Shown in pieces: positions 15,896 through 22,889 of a DNA stretch of 29,060 nucleotides (its first letter is position 1; the number at the start of each line of letters is the position of its first letter). Position numbers and translations under genes: made by a program. This DNA comes from Candidatus Iainarchaeum sp. (GTDB taxonomy: Archaea; Iainarchaeota; Iainarchaeia; Iainarchaeales; JAAZKV01). The notes under the pieces were generated by a model. The model worked only from the letters and a program-made list of their open reading frames with translations, ran no database searches and was not told where the DNA came from. The DNA is taken from the NCBI GenBank assembly GCA_018691995.1, contig JABHJM010000065.1:1-29060 (forward strand). The letters are read 5' to 3'.

Positions 15896-16282
15896 TTAAA
15901 GAGTTTGTGAAAAACGTAACAAATACCCGTTCGGATCTTGTACTAAAAATTCTTTTTCGTGAAATTCTTCATCATTTGCAACATATGTATGTACTTCAAG
16001 TGGAAAAGCAATTTCATAATTGTTTTCTTTTAAAATAGAAAGTATTTCTTCAACATTATTAACAGCTATTTGAAAATTTATTCCTCTTCCAAATGGTTTT
16101 GTAAGTTCTCCAACATTCCAAGTATCATTTTGTTTTTCAATCATTAACTGGGAACCTTGTAAAGAAAGAAAGGCAAAGTTCTCTCTTGTATATTCAACTT
16201 TAAATCCAAGCATTTTATAGAATGCGAGTGACTTTTCATAATCAGTAACTGAGAGTTCAGGTATTAGTTTATTGAATTCCAT
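15896..16282 (-). CDS. VOC-fold protein, bleomycin-resistance/glyoxalase type
   Basis: 128 residues. Two beta-alpha-beta-beta-beta modules are visible. The first is IPELSVTDYEKSLAFYKMLG with FAFLSLQGSQLMIE, the second INFQIAVNNVEEILSILKEN with FLVQDPNGYLLRF. This is the layout of bleomycin-resistance proteins, which form dimers with a ligand groove between subunits. The typical metal ligands of glyoxalase I are not clearly placed, so binding rather than catalysis is more likely. TTTAAA about 26 bp upstream of the ATG suggests a leaderless transcript. It shares a zero-length convergent boundary with uvrB and diverges from the helicase gene. Confidence 0.8.
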   Translation of the reverse strand: MEFNKLIPELSVTDYEKSLAFYKMLGFKVEYTRENFAFLSLQGSQLMIEKQNDTWNVGELTKPFGRGINFQIAVNNVEEILSILKENNYEIAFPLEVHTYVANDEEFHEKEFLVQDPNGYLLRFSQTL

Positions 16283-16373
16283 ACTAAAATAAAGTGGGAA
16301 TTAGTTTAAATTTCTTTCAAAATCAAAAAAAAGGCGGTTACGAGCGTTAATAAAGGCTTGGGTAGCTCAATTA

Positions 16374-16442
16374 TTTAATGGTGAGCAAAACGAGGCCTAT
16401 TTTTTGGTTAAACTTTTGCTAAAAAGTTTAATGGTGAGCAAA
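16374..16442 (+). promoter_or_regulatory. Structured leader of the DEAD-box helicase gene with duplicated ribosome site
   Basis: The 16-nt sequence TTTAATGGTGAGCAAA occurs at 16374-16389 and again at 16427-16442. The second copy supplies GGTGA 4 nt before the helicase ATG. Between them is a run of six T (16400-16405) and a perfect 10-bp hairpin TTAAACTTTT-GCTA-AAAAGTTTAA (16408-16431) that ends one base before the GGTGA. The first copy starts a possible 14-codon ORF (ATG 16378, stop 16420-16422). A TATA-like TTAATAAA at 16347-16354 would start transcription near the first copy. Confidence 0.5.
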
Positions 16443-18109
16443 TGAGTTTTTCAAAACTTGGAATTGACGGAAAATTACTTAAAGGACTTAATGAACTTGG
16501 TTTTAAAGAACCAACTTCAATTCAAAAAAGTACTATTCCAGAAATACTAAAGGGACACGATGTTGTTGGTCAAGCACTAACTGGTAGTGGAAAGACTGCA
16601 GCTTTTGGAATACCAATTCTTGAAAAAGTTGTTCCAGGAGAAGGAATACAAGCATTAATTCTAACACCAACAAGAGAACTTTGTGTACAAGTAAGAGATA
16701 GTTTAGAAATTATGGGAAAATATGTTCCTCTTAATATTATAAGTATTTTTGGAGGAGTTGGATATTCTCAACAAAAAGAAGGAATTGCAATTGCAGAAAT
16801 AATTGTAGCAACACCAGGAAGACTACTTGATCATTTATCTCAAAGAACAATTAATCTTAGTAAGGTAAAATATGTTATTCTTGATGAAGCTGACATTATG
16901 ATCGACATGGGATTTATTCGAGATGTGGAAAAAATACTTGACGCTACAGCAAAGAAAAAACAAACAACAATGTTTAGTGCAACAATGCCAACAGCAGCAA
17001 AAAGAATTGTTGAAAGATATTTAATTAATCCAAAATTTATTGTAGAAGAATTACATGTTCATAAAAGTTTATTAAAACAAAAAGTATATTATGTTAAACG
17101 AGATAATAAATTTTCTTTACTTATTCACTTATTAAAAAAAGCAAAAGGAACAGCAATAGTTTTTTGTAGAACAAAAAGAAGTGTTGATAGTATTGCAAAC
17201 AATATCAAAAGACATGGTTTTGCAGCAATGCCAGTTCATGGAGATATTGTTCAAAGTAAGAGACAATTAGCAGTAAAACTTTTTAAGGAAAAACAAATTG
17301 ATATTTTAGTAGCAACTGACGTTGCAGCAAGAGGAATTGATATTCCAAATGTTTCACACATTTATAATTATGATCTTCCAAAAACACCTGAAGAGTACAC
17401 TCATAGAATTGGAAGAACAGCAAGAGCTGGAAAAGCTGGAGAAGCAGTAAATTTACTCTCAGAAAGAGATTACTATGATTTTGACGCAATAAAGAGAAGT
17501 GGAAAAGAAATCATAAGAGAAGAAACACCTGATTTTGATAATGTTGCATTTAAAGCAAGTCATAGAAAAGATAGATTTAGTCATGATGACCGTGGACGAG
17601 GAAGACGTGGGCCAAGTTCTGGACGAAGTCGTGGACCAAGAGGACCAAGAGGTTCTGGGCCAAGTAGAGGAAGAAGTGAAAGTTCTGGGCCAAGTAGAAG
17701 ACGTGATTCTGACTCAAGTAGAGGTCCAAGAAGTGGTGGAAAATACGGTGGAAGTAGAAGAAGTAATGATTCTGGAAATTTTGGAGATAGTGAAGGAAGA
17801 AAATCAAGAAGAGGAGAAGGATCAAGCCAGGGAAGAAGACGTGGAGATCCAGGACAAAGTTTTGATAGAAATTCTAATGATGCACCAAGAGGATCAAGTC
17901 CAAAGGGAAGATTTGGTGGGTCAAGATCAAGAGATGATTCAGATTCAAACAAAAGTTATGGTAAATCAAAAGGTGGACCAAGATCAAGAGGGGATTCTAA
18001 ACCAAAAGGAAATTATAGTAAATCAAAATCTTCTTCTAAAACAAATAAACCTTTTAAAAAATCAAAAGCAAAACTAAGCAAACACAAAAAAGTAAAAAAG
18101 AAATACTAA
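16442..18109 (+). CDS. DEAD-box RNA helicase with a long RG/SRG-rich tail
   Basis: An ATP-dependent RNA remodelling enzyme of 555 residues. Core 1-370: Q motif FKEPTSIQ (21-28), motif I ALTGSGKT (45-52), PTREL (76-80), TPGRLLDH, DEAD (148-151), SAT (179-181), then ATDVAARGID and HRIGRTARAG (321-330) of the second RecA domain. All catalytic motifs are intact. From about 374 to 555 the protein is low complexity: Arg, Gly, Ser and Asp, with RGRGRRG, SRGPRGPRGSG and many SRG/RGG units, ending in a Lys-rich stretch (KAKLSKHKKVKKKY). Such tails bind RNA without sequence preference and can drive condensate formation, as in Ded1/DDX4 and bacterial CsdA. Roles in cold adaptation or ribosome assembly are plausible. 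The upstream leader suggests control of translation. Confidence 0.95.
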   Translation: MSFSKLGIDGKLLKGLNELGFKEPTSIQKSTIPEILKGHDVVGQALTGSGKTAAFGIPILEKVVPGEGIQALILTPTRELCVQVRDSLEIMGKYVPLNIISIFGGVGYSQQKEGIAIAEIIVATPGRLLDHLSQRTINLSKVKYVILDEADIMIDMGFIRDVEKILDATAKKKQTTMFSATMPTAAKRIVERYLINPKFIVEELHVHKSLLKQKVYYVKRDNKFSLLIHLLKKAKGTAIVFCRTKRSVDSIANNIKRHGFAAMPVHGDIVQSKRQLAVKLFKEKQIDILVATDVAARGIDIPNVSHIYNYDLPKTPEEYTHRIGRTARAGKAGEAVNLLSERDYYDFDAIKRSGKEIIREETPDFDNVAFKASHRKDRFSHDDRGRGRRGPSSGRSRGPRGPRGSGPSRGRSESSGPSRRRDSDSSRGPRSGGKYGGSRRSNDSGNFGDSEGRKSRRGEGSSQGRRRGDPGQSFDRNSNDAPRGSSPKGRFGGSRSRDDSDSNKSYGKSKGGPRSRGDSKPKGNYSKSKSSSKTNKPFKKSKAKLSKHKKVKKKY

Positions 18110-18111
18110 TT

Positions 18112-18525
18112 TTATAAATAATTTTTCTTAATTTTTGTAGTATTATATTTGTCGGTATGGAGTGCTTTTGCTCGAACAATTTTTGGTTTATTGCCATTTT
18201 CTAAATTTTCATTAATTACTTCTTCACTAATATGACTATCATGTCCGATACAAATTATACTGGGTTTTAATTCATTAATTACTTTAAAAATATCTTCTTG
18301 ATGTCCAACAATTACTTCGTCAACAACATTAAGTTCTTCAACCATTTGTTTTCTTTCTCTCTCACTAAAATAAGGTTCTTTTCCTCTTTTTTTACACTGA
18401 GCATCTGAACTAACAACAACAATCAATTTATCTCCAAGTGCTTTTGCTTGTTTTAAATAATTAATATGCCCTAAATGAATTACATCAAATGTTCCAACAG
18501 CCACAACATTTATTTTTTTACCCAT
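18112..18525 (-). CDS. ribL: Cytidylyltransferase-fold nucleotidyltransferase, FAD synthase RibL-like
   Basis: 137 residues. The N-terminal GTFDVIHLGHINYLKQA holds the HxGH ATP-binding signature of the cytidylyltransferase family, and YNTTKIKKNYL near the end corresponds to the second nucleotide-binding motif (family ISSTxI). Archaeal RibL adenylates FMN to FAD and is a protein of this size and layout; the segment EELNVVDEVIVGHQEDIFKV fits the RibL/TagD group. Glycerol-3-phosphate cytidylyltransferase is the main alternative, since the motifs do not decide the substrate. The gene is convergent with the helicase gene, 2 bp between stops, and is the next minus-strand gene after hxlR (44 bp gap). 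Confidence 0.75.
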   Translation of the reverse strand: MGKKINVVAVGTFDVIHLGHINYLKQAKALGDKLIVVVSSDAQCKKRGKEPYFSERERKQMVEELNVVDEVIVGHQEDIFKVINELKPSIICIGHDSHISEEVINENLENGNKPKIVRAKALHTDKYNTTKIKKNYL

Positions 18526-18569
18526 ATTAACTATTCACCTGCCTAAGTATTTAATTCTACTACTCGTTA

Positions 18570-18926
18570 CTAAAACATGCATTTTTTACAATCAATTTGT
18601 TCACATACTTTTTCTTTAAATTTCCATTTTTTTGCCCAATCTTTTATGCTAGGAATCATTTCTGCAAAAGCTTCTCCAGCTTCTGTTAATCTATACTCGC
18701 TAAATTTTGGATAACCCTCATGGGATCTTTTTTCAATTAACTCTTCAGTGGTTAATTCACGAAGTCGCATAGACAATACTTTTGGGGTAATATTCATTAA
18801 TCTTTTTTTGATAACAGAATAACGTTTCCATTCATTATTTCCTTTATAAAATTCAAACAAAATTAGTATAGCCCATCTTTTTCCCATGAACTCCATTGTT
18901 CGATAAACAACACATTCTTCTCTCAT
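18570..18926 (-). CDS. HxlR-family winged-helix regulator
   Basis: 118 residues, a complete HxlR-type MarR-like DNA-binding domain. The N-terminal Cys sits in MREECVVYRTMEFMGKRWAI, the place of the redox-active Cys in YodB, HypR and other HxlR sensors of quinones and disulfide stress. The wing helices are ITPKVLSMRLRELTTEELIEKR and EYRLTEAGEAFAEM. The tail adds three further Cys (KVCEQIDCKKCMF), which could form a metal or disulfide site. Dimers in this family bind palindromes, and a palindrome overlaps the promoter right at the start codon (18927-18943). It sits beside the thiol/metal locus, so redox-controlled regulation is likely but not shown. Confidence 0.9.
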   Translation of the reverse strand: MREECVVYRTMEFMGKRWAILILFEFYKGNNEWKRYSVIKKRLMNITPKVLSMRLRELTTEELIEKRSHEGYPKFSEYRLTEAGEAFAEMIPSIKDWAKKWKFKEKVCEQIDCKKCMF

Positions 18927-18943
18927 AGTATAAAAAAGATACT
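18927..18943. promoter_or_regulatory. Candidate autoregulatory operator of hxlR
   Basis: AGTAT-N7-ATACT, a perfect 5-bp half-site palindrome starting one base upstream of the hxlR ATG. A TATA-like element (AATTAAAA, centred near 18954) lies about 28 bp before the start, so the palindrome covers the expected transcription start, where a bound dimer would block polymerase. Confidence 0.45.
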
Positions 18944-18975
18944 AAGTGCTTTTAATTATTTGTAATGAGATTTTT

Positions 18976-19479
18976 CTAAAAAAGTCCTTCTTTAATTTCT
19001 TTAGTAAATTGAATAATATTTGTTTTTCCAAGTTTTGCTTTTTCAATTACTCCACGATCAAGTAATTTTAATACAACTCGATGGCTTTTTACTTTTGTCA
19101 TTCCAGGGAGACGAGTAACTTCTGCTTGTAATACTTTTCCACCACTTTCAATTAAAGCATTTACTAATTTTTTTTCATCAGTATTCAAAAATTTTAACAA
19201 AATTTCAGTATTATTTTTCAGATCTTGTTTTTTGTTTTCAACTTTTTCACCCATAAAATAGTAAGTTCCAGCTCCAACAATTAATGCAATACTTACAATT
19301 ATGGGGATCGCTCCTCCAAGAAAATCAATTTGTTCTTGATGTGGACAAGCTTCTGATCCAGCAACAACACAAACTCCAGGATCGTTTGCTCCAACATAAA
19401 GGGTATTCAAATTGAATACAATGTAAAGAAATGAAATTAGAATAACTAATCCTACAATTATTTTTTTATTGCCATTCAT
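18976..19479 (-). CDS. Membrane-anchored winged-helix regulator
   Basis: 167 residues. Two membrane segments: about 6-28 (IIVGLVILISFLYIVFNL) and 56-75 (AIPIIVSIALIVGAGTYYF). The loop between them, NDPGVCVVAGSEACPHQEQ, carries two Cys and should lie outside the cell. The C-terminal 100 residues form a cytoplasmic winged helix-turn-helix: DEKKLVNALIESGGKVLQAE, then VTRLPGMTKVKSHRVVLKLL and DRGVIEKAKLGKTNIIQF. This MarR/IclR-like domain is typical of archaeal membrane-bound regulators. The external Cys pair could sense thiol state or metal, a reading helped by the divergent DUF411/DsbA genes next to it. Function is inferred from layout only. Confidence 0.8.
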   Translation of the reverse strand: MNGNKKIIVGLVILISFLYIVFNLNTLYVGANDPGVCVVAGSEACPHQEQIDFLGGAIPIIVSIALIVGAGTYYFMGEKVENKKQDLKNNTEILLKFLNTDEKKLVNALIESGGKVLQAEVTRLPGMTKVKSHRVVLKLLDRGVIEKAKLGKTNIIQFTKEIKEGLF

Positions 19480-19587
19480 TACAACAATTTTAGTCCAACT
19501 AATTAAAAACCCCCACTCTTTATGGGCACAAACAACGGTTTCAACAAACTATATGTATGGTTTCACAACAAGATATGTTTGATTATT

Positions 19588-20046
19588 ATGAAATACAAAA
19601 CGATTATTTTAGGATTGGCACTAGTAGTGCTGCTTCTTGTTGCTGGTTGCACAGAACAAACAAATGCAGATATAAATGCAGAGAAAGTGATGATGTTCAA
19701 GGATCCAAATTGTGGGTGTTGTGTGGGGCACGCAGCATATCTTGAACAAAATGGATATAGTGTTGAAAAAAATAACACAACTAACATGGATGCAATAAAA
19801 ACACAATATCAAATACCTGCTGGAATGAGGAGTTGTCATACAGCAATATTTGATGAATATTTTGTTGAAGGGCATGTTCCAATGGAAGCAATAAATAAAC
19901 TTTTAGAAGAAAAACCGGATATTGATGGAATTGCTTTGCCTGGAATGCCTTCGGGATCTCCAGGAATGCCTGGGGCAAAAAAAGAAGCATGGGAAATTTA
20001 TTCAATAAAGGATGGAAAAATTATTGGGGTTTTTACAACAGTATAG
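19588..20046 (+). CDS. DUF411-family exported lipoprotein, probable copper-binding
   Basis: 152 residues. The N-terminus MKYKTIILGLALVVLLLVAGC ends in a lipobox (LVAG-C21), so the mature protein is likely lipid-anchored outside the membrane. The DUF411 signature is complete: MFKDPNCGCCVGHAAYLEQN (thioredoxin-like start with Cys42, 44, 45), RSCHTAIFDEYFVEGHVP (Cys83, His84, His96), and GIALPGMPSGSPGMPG. Members of this family occur in copper-resistance clusters and bind metal through the CGCC and CH residues. An earlier ATG at 19522 would bury the signal peptide, so 19588 is chosen. It is divergent from the membrane HTH regulator and first of a run of cysteine-rich genes. Confidence 0.88.
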   Translation: MKYKTIILGLALVVLLLVAGCTEQTNADINAEKVMMFKDPNCGCCVGHAAYLEQNGYSVEKNNTTNMDAIKTQYQIPAGMRSCHTAIFDEYFVEGHVPMEAINKLLEEKPDIDGIALPGMPSGSPGMPGAKKEAWEIYSIKDGKIIGVFTTV

Positions 20047-20064
20047 GAGAAATGAGGTGAACAT

Positions 20065-20523
20065 ATGTTTGGAAATAAAAAAATATTAGCAACAATAGTT
20101 GTAATTGCAATTTTAGCATTTGCTACTGGAGCAGGAGCAATTTCTGCATTTATGATGCAAGACGAAATGAATATGAGTGTTGAAGAAAAAAGGGAAGATT
20201 TCATAACACTAAAAGAAAGTATACAAGAAGACATGCGACATGATCATAAATTTAGATGTTGTTTAATGAAACCATGTACTTATTGTATTGAAAAAACTCC
20301 CGGCCATGGGGAAGGAGCCGAATGTGATTGTCTTTCTGATTTAATGAATGGAGTACATCCTTGTGGAGAATGTATTGGTGAAATAATGGAAGGGCATGGG
20401 AATTCTCTTCTTGCAAATACTTTTGCAGTCGCCATAGCAGAAAAAATGGGAGATCAACATTTACCAGCTCTCAAACAAATGATGTTTGAAAAGTATGGTG
20501 TCTTGGTAGAAGATCAAGAATAA
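20065..20523 (+). CDS. Exported protein with eight clustered cysteines, unknown
   Basis: 152 residues with an N-terminal membrane/signal segment (ILATIVVIAILAFATGAGAI). After a charged helix comes a cluster with Cys at 65, 66, 71, 74, 87, 89, 100 and 103 (HKFRCCLMKPCTYC..., GAECDCL, VHPCGECIGEI), with His residues nearby (HDH, GHG). The pattern suggests one or two metal sites or disulfide-rich exported domains. The C-terminal third is helical without Cys. AGGTGAACAT gives a good ribosome site for the ATG. It starts 18 bp after the DUF411 gene and precedes the DsbA-like gene, so the three likely work in one envelope process. No named family recognised. Confidence 0.75.
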   Translation: MFGNKKILATIVVIAILAFATGAGAISAFMMQDEMNMSVEEKREDFITLKESIQEDMRHDHKFRCCLMKPCTYCIEKTPGHGEGAECDCLSDLMNGVHPCGECIGEIMEGHGNSLLANTFAVAIAEKMGDQHLPALKQMMFEKYGVLVEDQE

Positions 20524-20583
20524 AATAATTGTAAAAATAATTAAATCAAAAATTATTATTTTAAAAAAAAGGAGGGAAAAGAA

Positions 20584-21390
20584 ATGACAAAAAAACATAA
20601 AAAGAAACACGAAGAAGAAACTAGTGAAAACAAAATTAATTTTAATTTAGAAAAATATTTTGCACCAATGGTTGTGATTGTATTAATTCTAACAATAATT
20701 AATTTAGTTGTATTAGTTGGACTTAGTGCTTCAGTAACTTCTATTCAAACAGAAACAGATTCAATTAATTCTATGTTTCAAGGAATTGAACTAGGCGCAA
20801 ATGATTCTGGTGAGGGAGGCGGAGATGACATAGTAGTTGTTCCAACAAAACCAACACCACAACCAAGTGTTAGCGTAAGTATTGATGATGATGCAATAGA
20901 GGGAAATGTTAATGCACCAGTAACAATTGTTGAATTCTCTGATTATGAATGTCCATTTTGTGGAAGATTTTATTCAGACACTTTAGGACAAATAAGAGAA
21001 AAATATATTGAAACTGGAAAGGTTAGATTAGTGTACCGTGACTTTCCACTAAGCTTCCATCAAAATGCTCAAAAAGCAGCAGAAGCAGCTGAGTGTTCTG
21101 GAGAACAAGGAAAGTATTATGAGTTCCATAATAAAATCTTTGAGAACCAAAGTGCAATTGATGTTGCAAGTCTAAAAACATATGCATCAGAAATTGGACT
21201 TGACCAAACTGCATTCGACACTTGTCTTGATTCTGGAGCAATGAGTGCTGAAGTACAAGCAGATTTTGCTGATGGTCAAGCATATGGAGTTAGTGGAACA
21301 CCAACATTGTTTATTAATGGAACAAAAATAGTTGGGGCTCAACCATTCTCTGTAATTGAACAAGCAATTGAAGCAGAACTAGCAAAATAA
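20584..21390 (+). CDS. DsbA-family thiol-disulfide oxidoreductase, membrane-anchored
   Basis: 268 residues. A signal-anchor helix (about 27-53, APMVVIVLILTIINLVVLVG) follows a Lys-rich start, then a linker to about 100. The thioredoxin-like DsbA domain starts VTIVEFSDYECPFCGRFYSD with a CPFC active site; its dipeptide Pro-Phe sets the redox potential and resembles oxidising DsbA proteins. A helical insertion follows, then the cis-Pro loop SGTPTLFINGTKIVGAQ. It would make or rearrange disulfides of exported proteins, of which the Cys-rich neighbours are candidates. A strong GGAGG lies 8 bp before the ATG. It ends at a hairpin terminator. Confidence 0.92.
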   Translation: MTKKHKKKHEEETSENKINFNLEKYFAPMVVIVLILTIINLVVLVGLSASVTSIQTETDSINSMFQGIELGANDSGEGGGDDIVVVPTKPTPQPSVSVSIDDDAIEGNVNAPVTIVEFSDYECPFCGRFYSDTLGQIREKYIETGKVRLVYRDFPLSFHQNAQKAAEAAECSGEQGKYYEFHNKIFENQSAIDVASLKTYASEIGLDQTAFDTCLDSGAMSAEVQADFADGQAYGVSGTPTLFINGTKIVGAQPFSVIEQAIEAELAK

Positions 21391-21397
21391 TTAATAA

Positions 21398-21441
21398 AAG
21401 TGAAAATGGATTCATTTCCATTTCACTCTTTTTATTTTTTT
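21398..21441 (+). terminator. Hairpin plus T-run after the DsbA-like gene
   Basis: AGTGAAAATGG (21399-21409) pairs with CCATTTCACT (21418-21427) with one bulged A, followed by T-rich DNA (TCTTTTTATTTTTTT). This ends the DUF411, Cys-rich and DsbA transcript and separates it from the ferredoxin-like gene. Confidence 0.65.
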
Positions 21442-21464
21442 AAAATATTTGAATTAAATTTTTT

Positions 21465-21482
21465 AGTTTCCAACTAGAAACT
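21465..21482. promoter_or_regulatory. Palindrome upstream of the iron-sulfur gene promoter
   Basis: AGTTTC-N6-GAAACT, 7 bp upstream of TTTTAAAA (21490-21497), which itself is centred 26-27 bp before the ATG at 21520. The palindrome is placed like an upstream regulator site at a leaderless promoter. It may be chance. Confidence 0.35.
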
Positions 21483-21519
21483 TTCTTTCTTTTAAAATGG
21501 AAGTAATAATATTATCTTT

Positions 21520-22347
21520 ATGGTTGAAAGAGATATAATTGTAATTAATAAAGAAAAATGTAATGGGTGTGGGAATTGTATTCCCGGTTGTCCAGAAGGA
21601 GCACTACAAGTAATTGATGGAAAAGCAGTTCTAATAAGTGATTTATTTTGTGATGGTCTTGGAGCTTGTGTTGGACATTGTCCTACTGGAGCAATGAAAG
21701 TAGAAAAAAGAGAAGCAAGCCCATATGATGAAAAGAAAACAATGGAAAATATTGTAAAACATGGGGAAAACACAACAAAAGCACACTTAATGCACTTGAA
21801 AGATCACGGGGAAGAAGAATTACTTGCCCAAGCGATAGAATATTTGGAGGAGAATGATATGAACGTACCAGACCTTGAGGAAGGAAAAATGCCATGTGGC
21901 TGTCCTGGATCAGCAATGAGAGAATTTGGAAATGATGAAGAGGAAGAAAAAGAAGAAGGTGGAAAAAGAAATTCTACACTAAGACAGTGGCCAGTTCAAT
22001 TACATCTAGTTCCGCCAAATGCACCATTTTTTAACAAAAAAGATGTTGTACTTTCAGCTGATTGTGCTGCTTATGCATTAGCAGATTTTCATAAAGATCA
22101 TTTGAAAGGAAAAGGAGTTGCAATTGCTTGTCCAAAACTTGATGATGGACAAGACACTTATCTTGAAAAATTAAAAGAGATGTTTACAAACGCAAATTCA
22201 ATAACAGTAATGACAATGGAAGTTCCATGTTGTAATAGTCTATTAACCTTGGCAGAAAAAGCAAAAGAAGAAGCAAAAGTAAAAACTCCACTTAAATCGA
22301 TTGTTGTTAGTGTTGAGGGTAAAGTTTTAAGTGAAGAATGGGTTTAA
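21520..22347 (+). CDS. Ferredoxin-like protein with C-terminal thiol domain
   Basis: 275 residues. The start carries one full [4Fe-4S] motif CNGCGNCIPGCP (Cys14, 17, 20, 24). A second, variant motif reads CDGLGACVGHCP (Cys44, 50, 54), which lacks one usual Cys; the CDGLGAC form is common in this family of anaerobe proteins. A middle stretch has CGCPGS, and the last 100 residues form a conserved domain (WPVQLHLVPPNAPFF, ADCAAYALADFH, CPKLDD, VPCCNSLL). Such proteins are found in anaerobes near redox and hybrid-cluster genes and probably move electrons; the acceptor is unknown. A TATA element 26 bp before the ATG suggests a leaderless message. Confidence 0.85.
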   Translation: MVERDIIVINKEKCNGCGNCIPGCPEGALQVIDGKAVLISDLFCDGLGACVGHCPTGAMKVEKREASPYDEKKTMENIVKHGENTTKAHLMHLKDHGEEELLAQAIEYLEENDMNVPDLEEGKMPCGCPGSAMREFGNDEEEEKEEGGKRNSTLRQWPVQLHLVPPNAPFFNKKDVVLSADCAAYALADFHKDHLKGKGVAIACPKLDDGQDTYLEKLKEMFTNANSITVMTMEVPCCNSLLTLAEKAKEEAKVKTPLKSIVVSVEGKVLSEEWV

Positions 22348-22360
22348 CTCATATGATAAT

Positions 22361-22807
22361 ATGCAAATAATAGAAATGTTAAAAATTCCCAAGTACTTGT
22401 TTTTAGCAATAGTTTCAACAATAATTTTATTTATTATTTATGCGCACATTCAATTATTTGGAATTTGGGAAAATTTCTTTTTTTGGTTATCTATTTTTTC
22501 AATATTTTCAATAATCACAGTTGGTTTATTTGTAATATTATTTGGGTTGATGCTTTCATTTCAAATTTATACATTCAAACGTAGATCAAAAACTTGTCCA
22601 ATAAAAAGAAAACAAAGTGGTATTGGGGGCATTGGAACAATCGGTTTTATGCTTGTCGCGCAATGTTCAGCATGTGCTACACTTGGAATATTCTTTTTAC
22701 CATTTAGTTTGGTTTCATTAATCGTAGAATTTAATTGGTTAATTAGTTTGATTTCAATCGGATTGTTACTATTTTCTTTAAATTATCTTGGAGCATTCAA
22801 AAAATAA
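22361..22807 (+). CDS. Four-helix membrane protein with a CSAC motif
   Basis: 148 residues from the ATG at 22361; an ATG at 22331 overlaps the previous gene by 17 bp and is less likely. About four hydrophobic segments: YLFLAIVSTIILFIIYA, FFFWLSIFSIFSIITVGLFV, TIGFMLVAQCSACATLGIFF and LISLISIGLLLFSLNYLG. The third carries QCSAC inside the membrane, and KTCPIKRKQSGIGG precedes it, so three Cys lie near one face. CxxC inside a helix is seen in membrane thiol relays such as DsbD and VKOR, but the rest does not match those, so only a thiol role is suggested. It follows the ferredoxin-like gene closely, so the pair may be co-expressed. Confidence 0.7.
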   Translation: MQIIEMLKIPKYLFLAIVSTIILFIIYAHIQLFGIWENFFFWLSIFSIFSIITVGLFVILFGLMLSFQIYTFKRRSKTCPIKRKQSGIGGIGTIGFMLVAQCSACATLGIFFLPFSLVSLIVEFNWLISLISIGLLLFSLNYLGAFKK

Positions 22808-22858
22808 ATTTTTTCCATGCGTAACCCTTCCAGTATTTAATTTTAAAAAAAGCCAACC

Positions 22859-22866
22859 TTTTAAAT
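22859..22866 (+). promoter_or_regulatory. TATA box of the CaCA exchanger gene
   Basis: TTTTAAAT, centred about 27-28 bp before the ATG at 22890, with CAACC just upstream. The transcript would begin at the start codon. Confidence 0.55.
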
Positions 22867-22889
22867 ATTCAAAAGAGTGTAGTATTACT

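Noticed and set aside
16355..16398. tRNA-like D-arm (GCTC...GAGC) within AGGCTT...GAGGCCT
   Set aside because: No anticodon or T-arm follows; only the hairpin is kept as part of the helicase leader.
17535..18077. Long open frame overlapping the helicase tail, with opposite-strand frames at 17577-17952
   Set aside because: The repetitive RG/SRG coding makes all frames open; their products are strings of E, V, Q or L, S, P.
19522..19587. Upstream ATG for the DUF411 gene
   Set aside because: It would place 22 residues before a clear lipoprotein signal peptide and starts before the likely promoter.
22788..22889. Upstream start for the CaCA exchanger
   Set aside because: It overlaps the previous gene, and the TATA box at 22859-22866 lies inside it.
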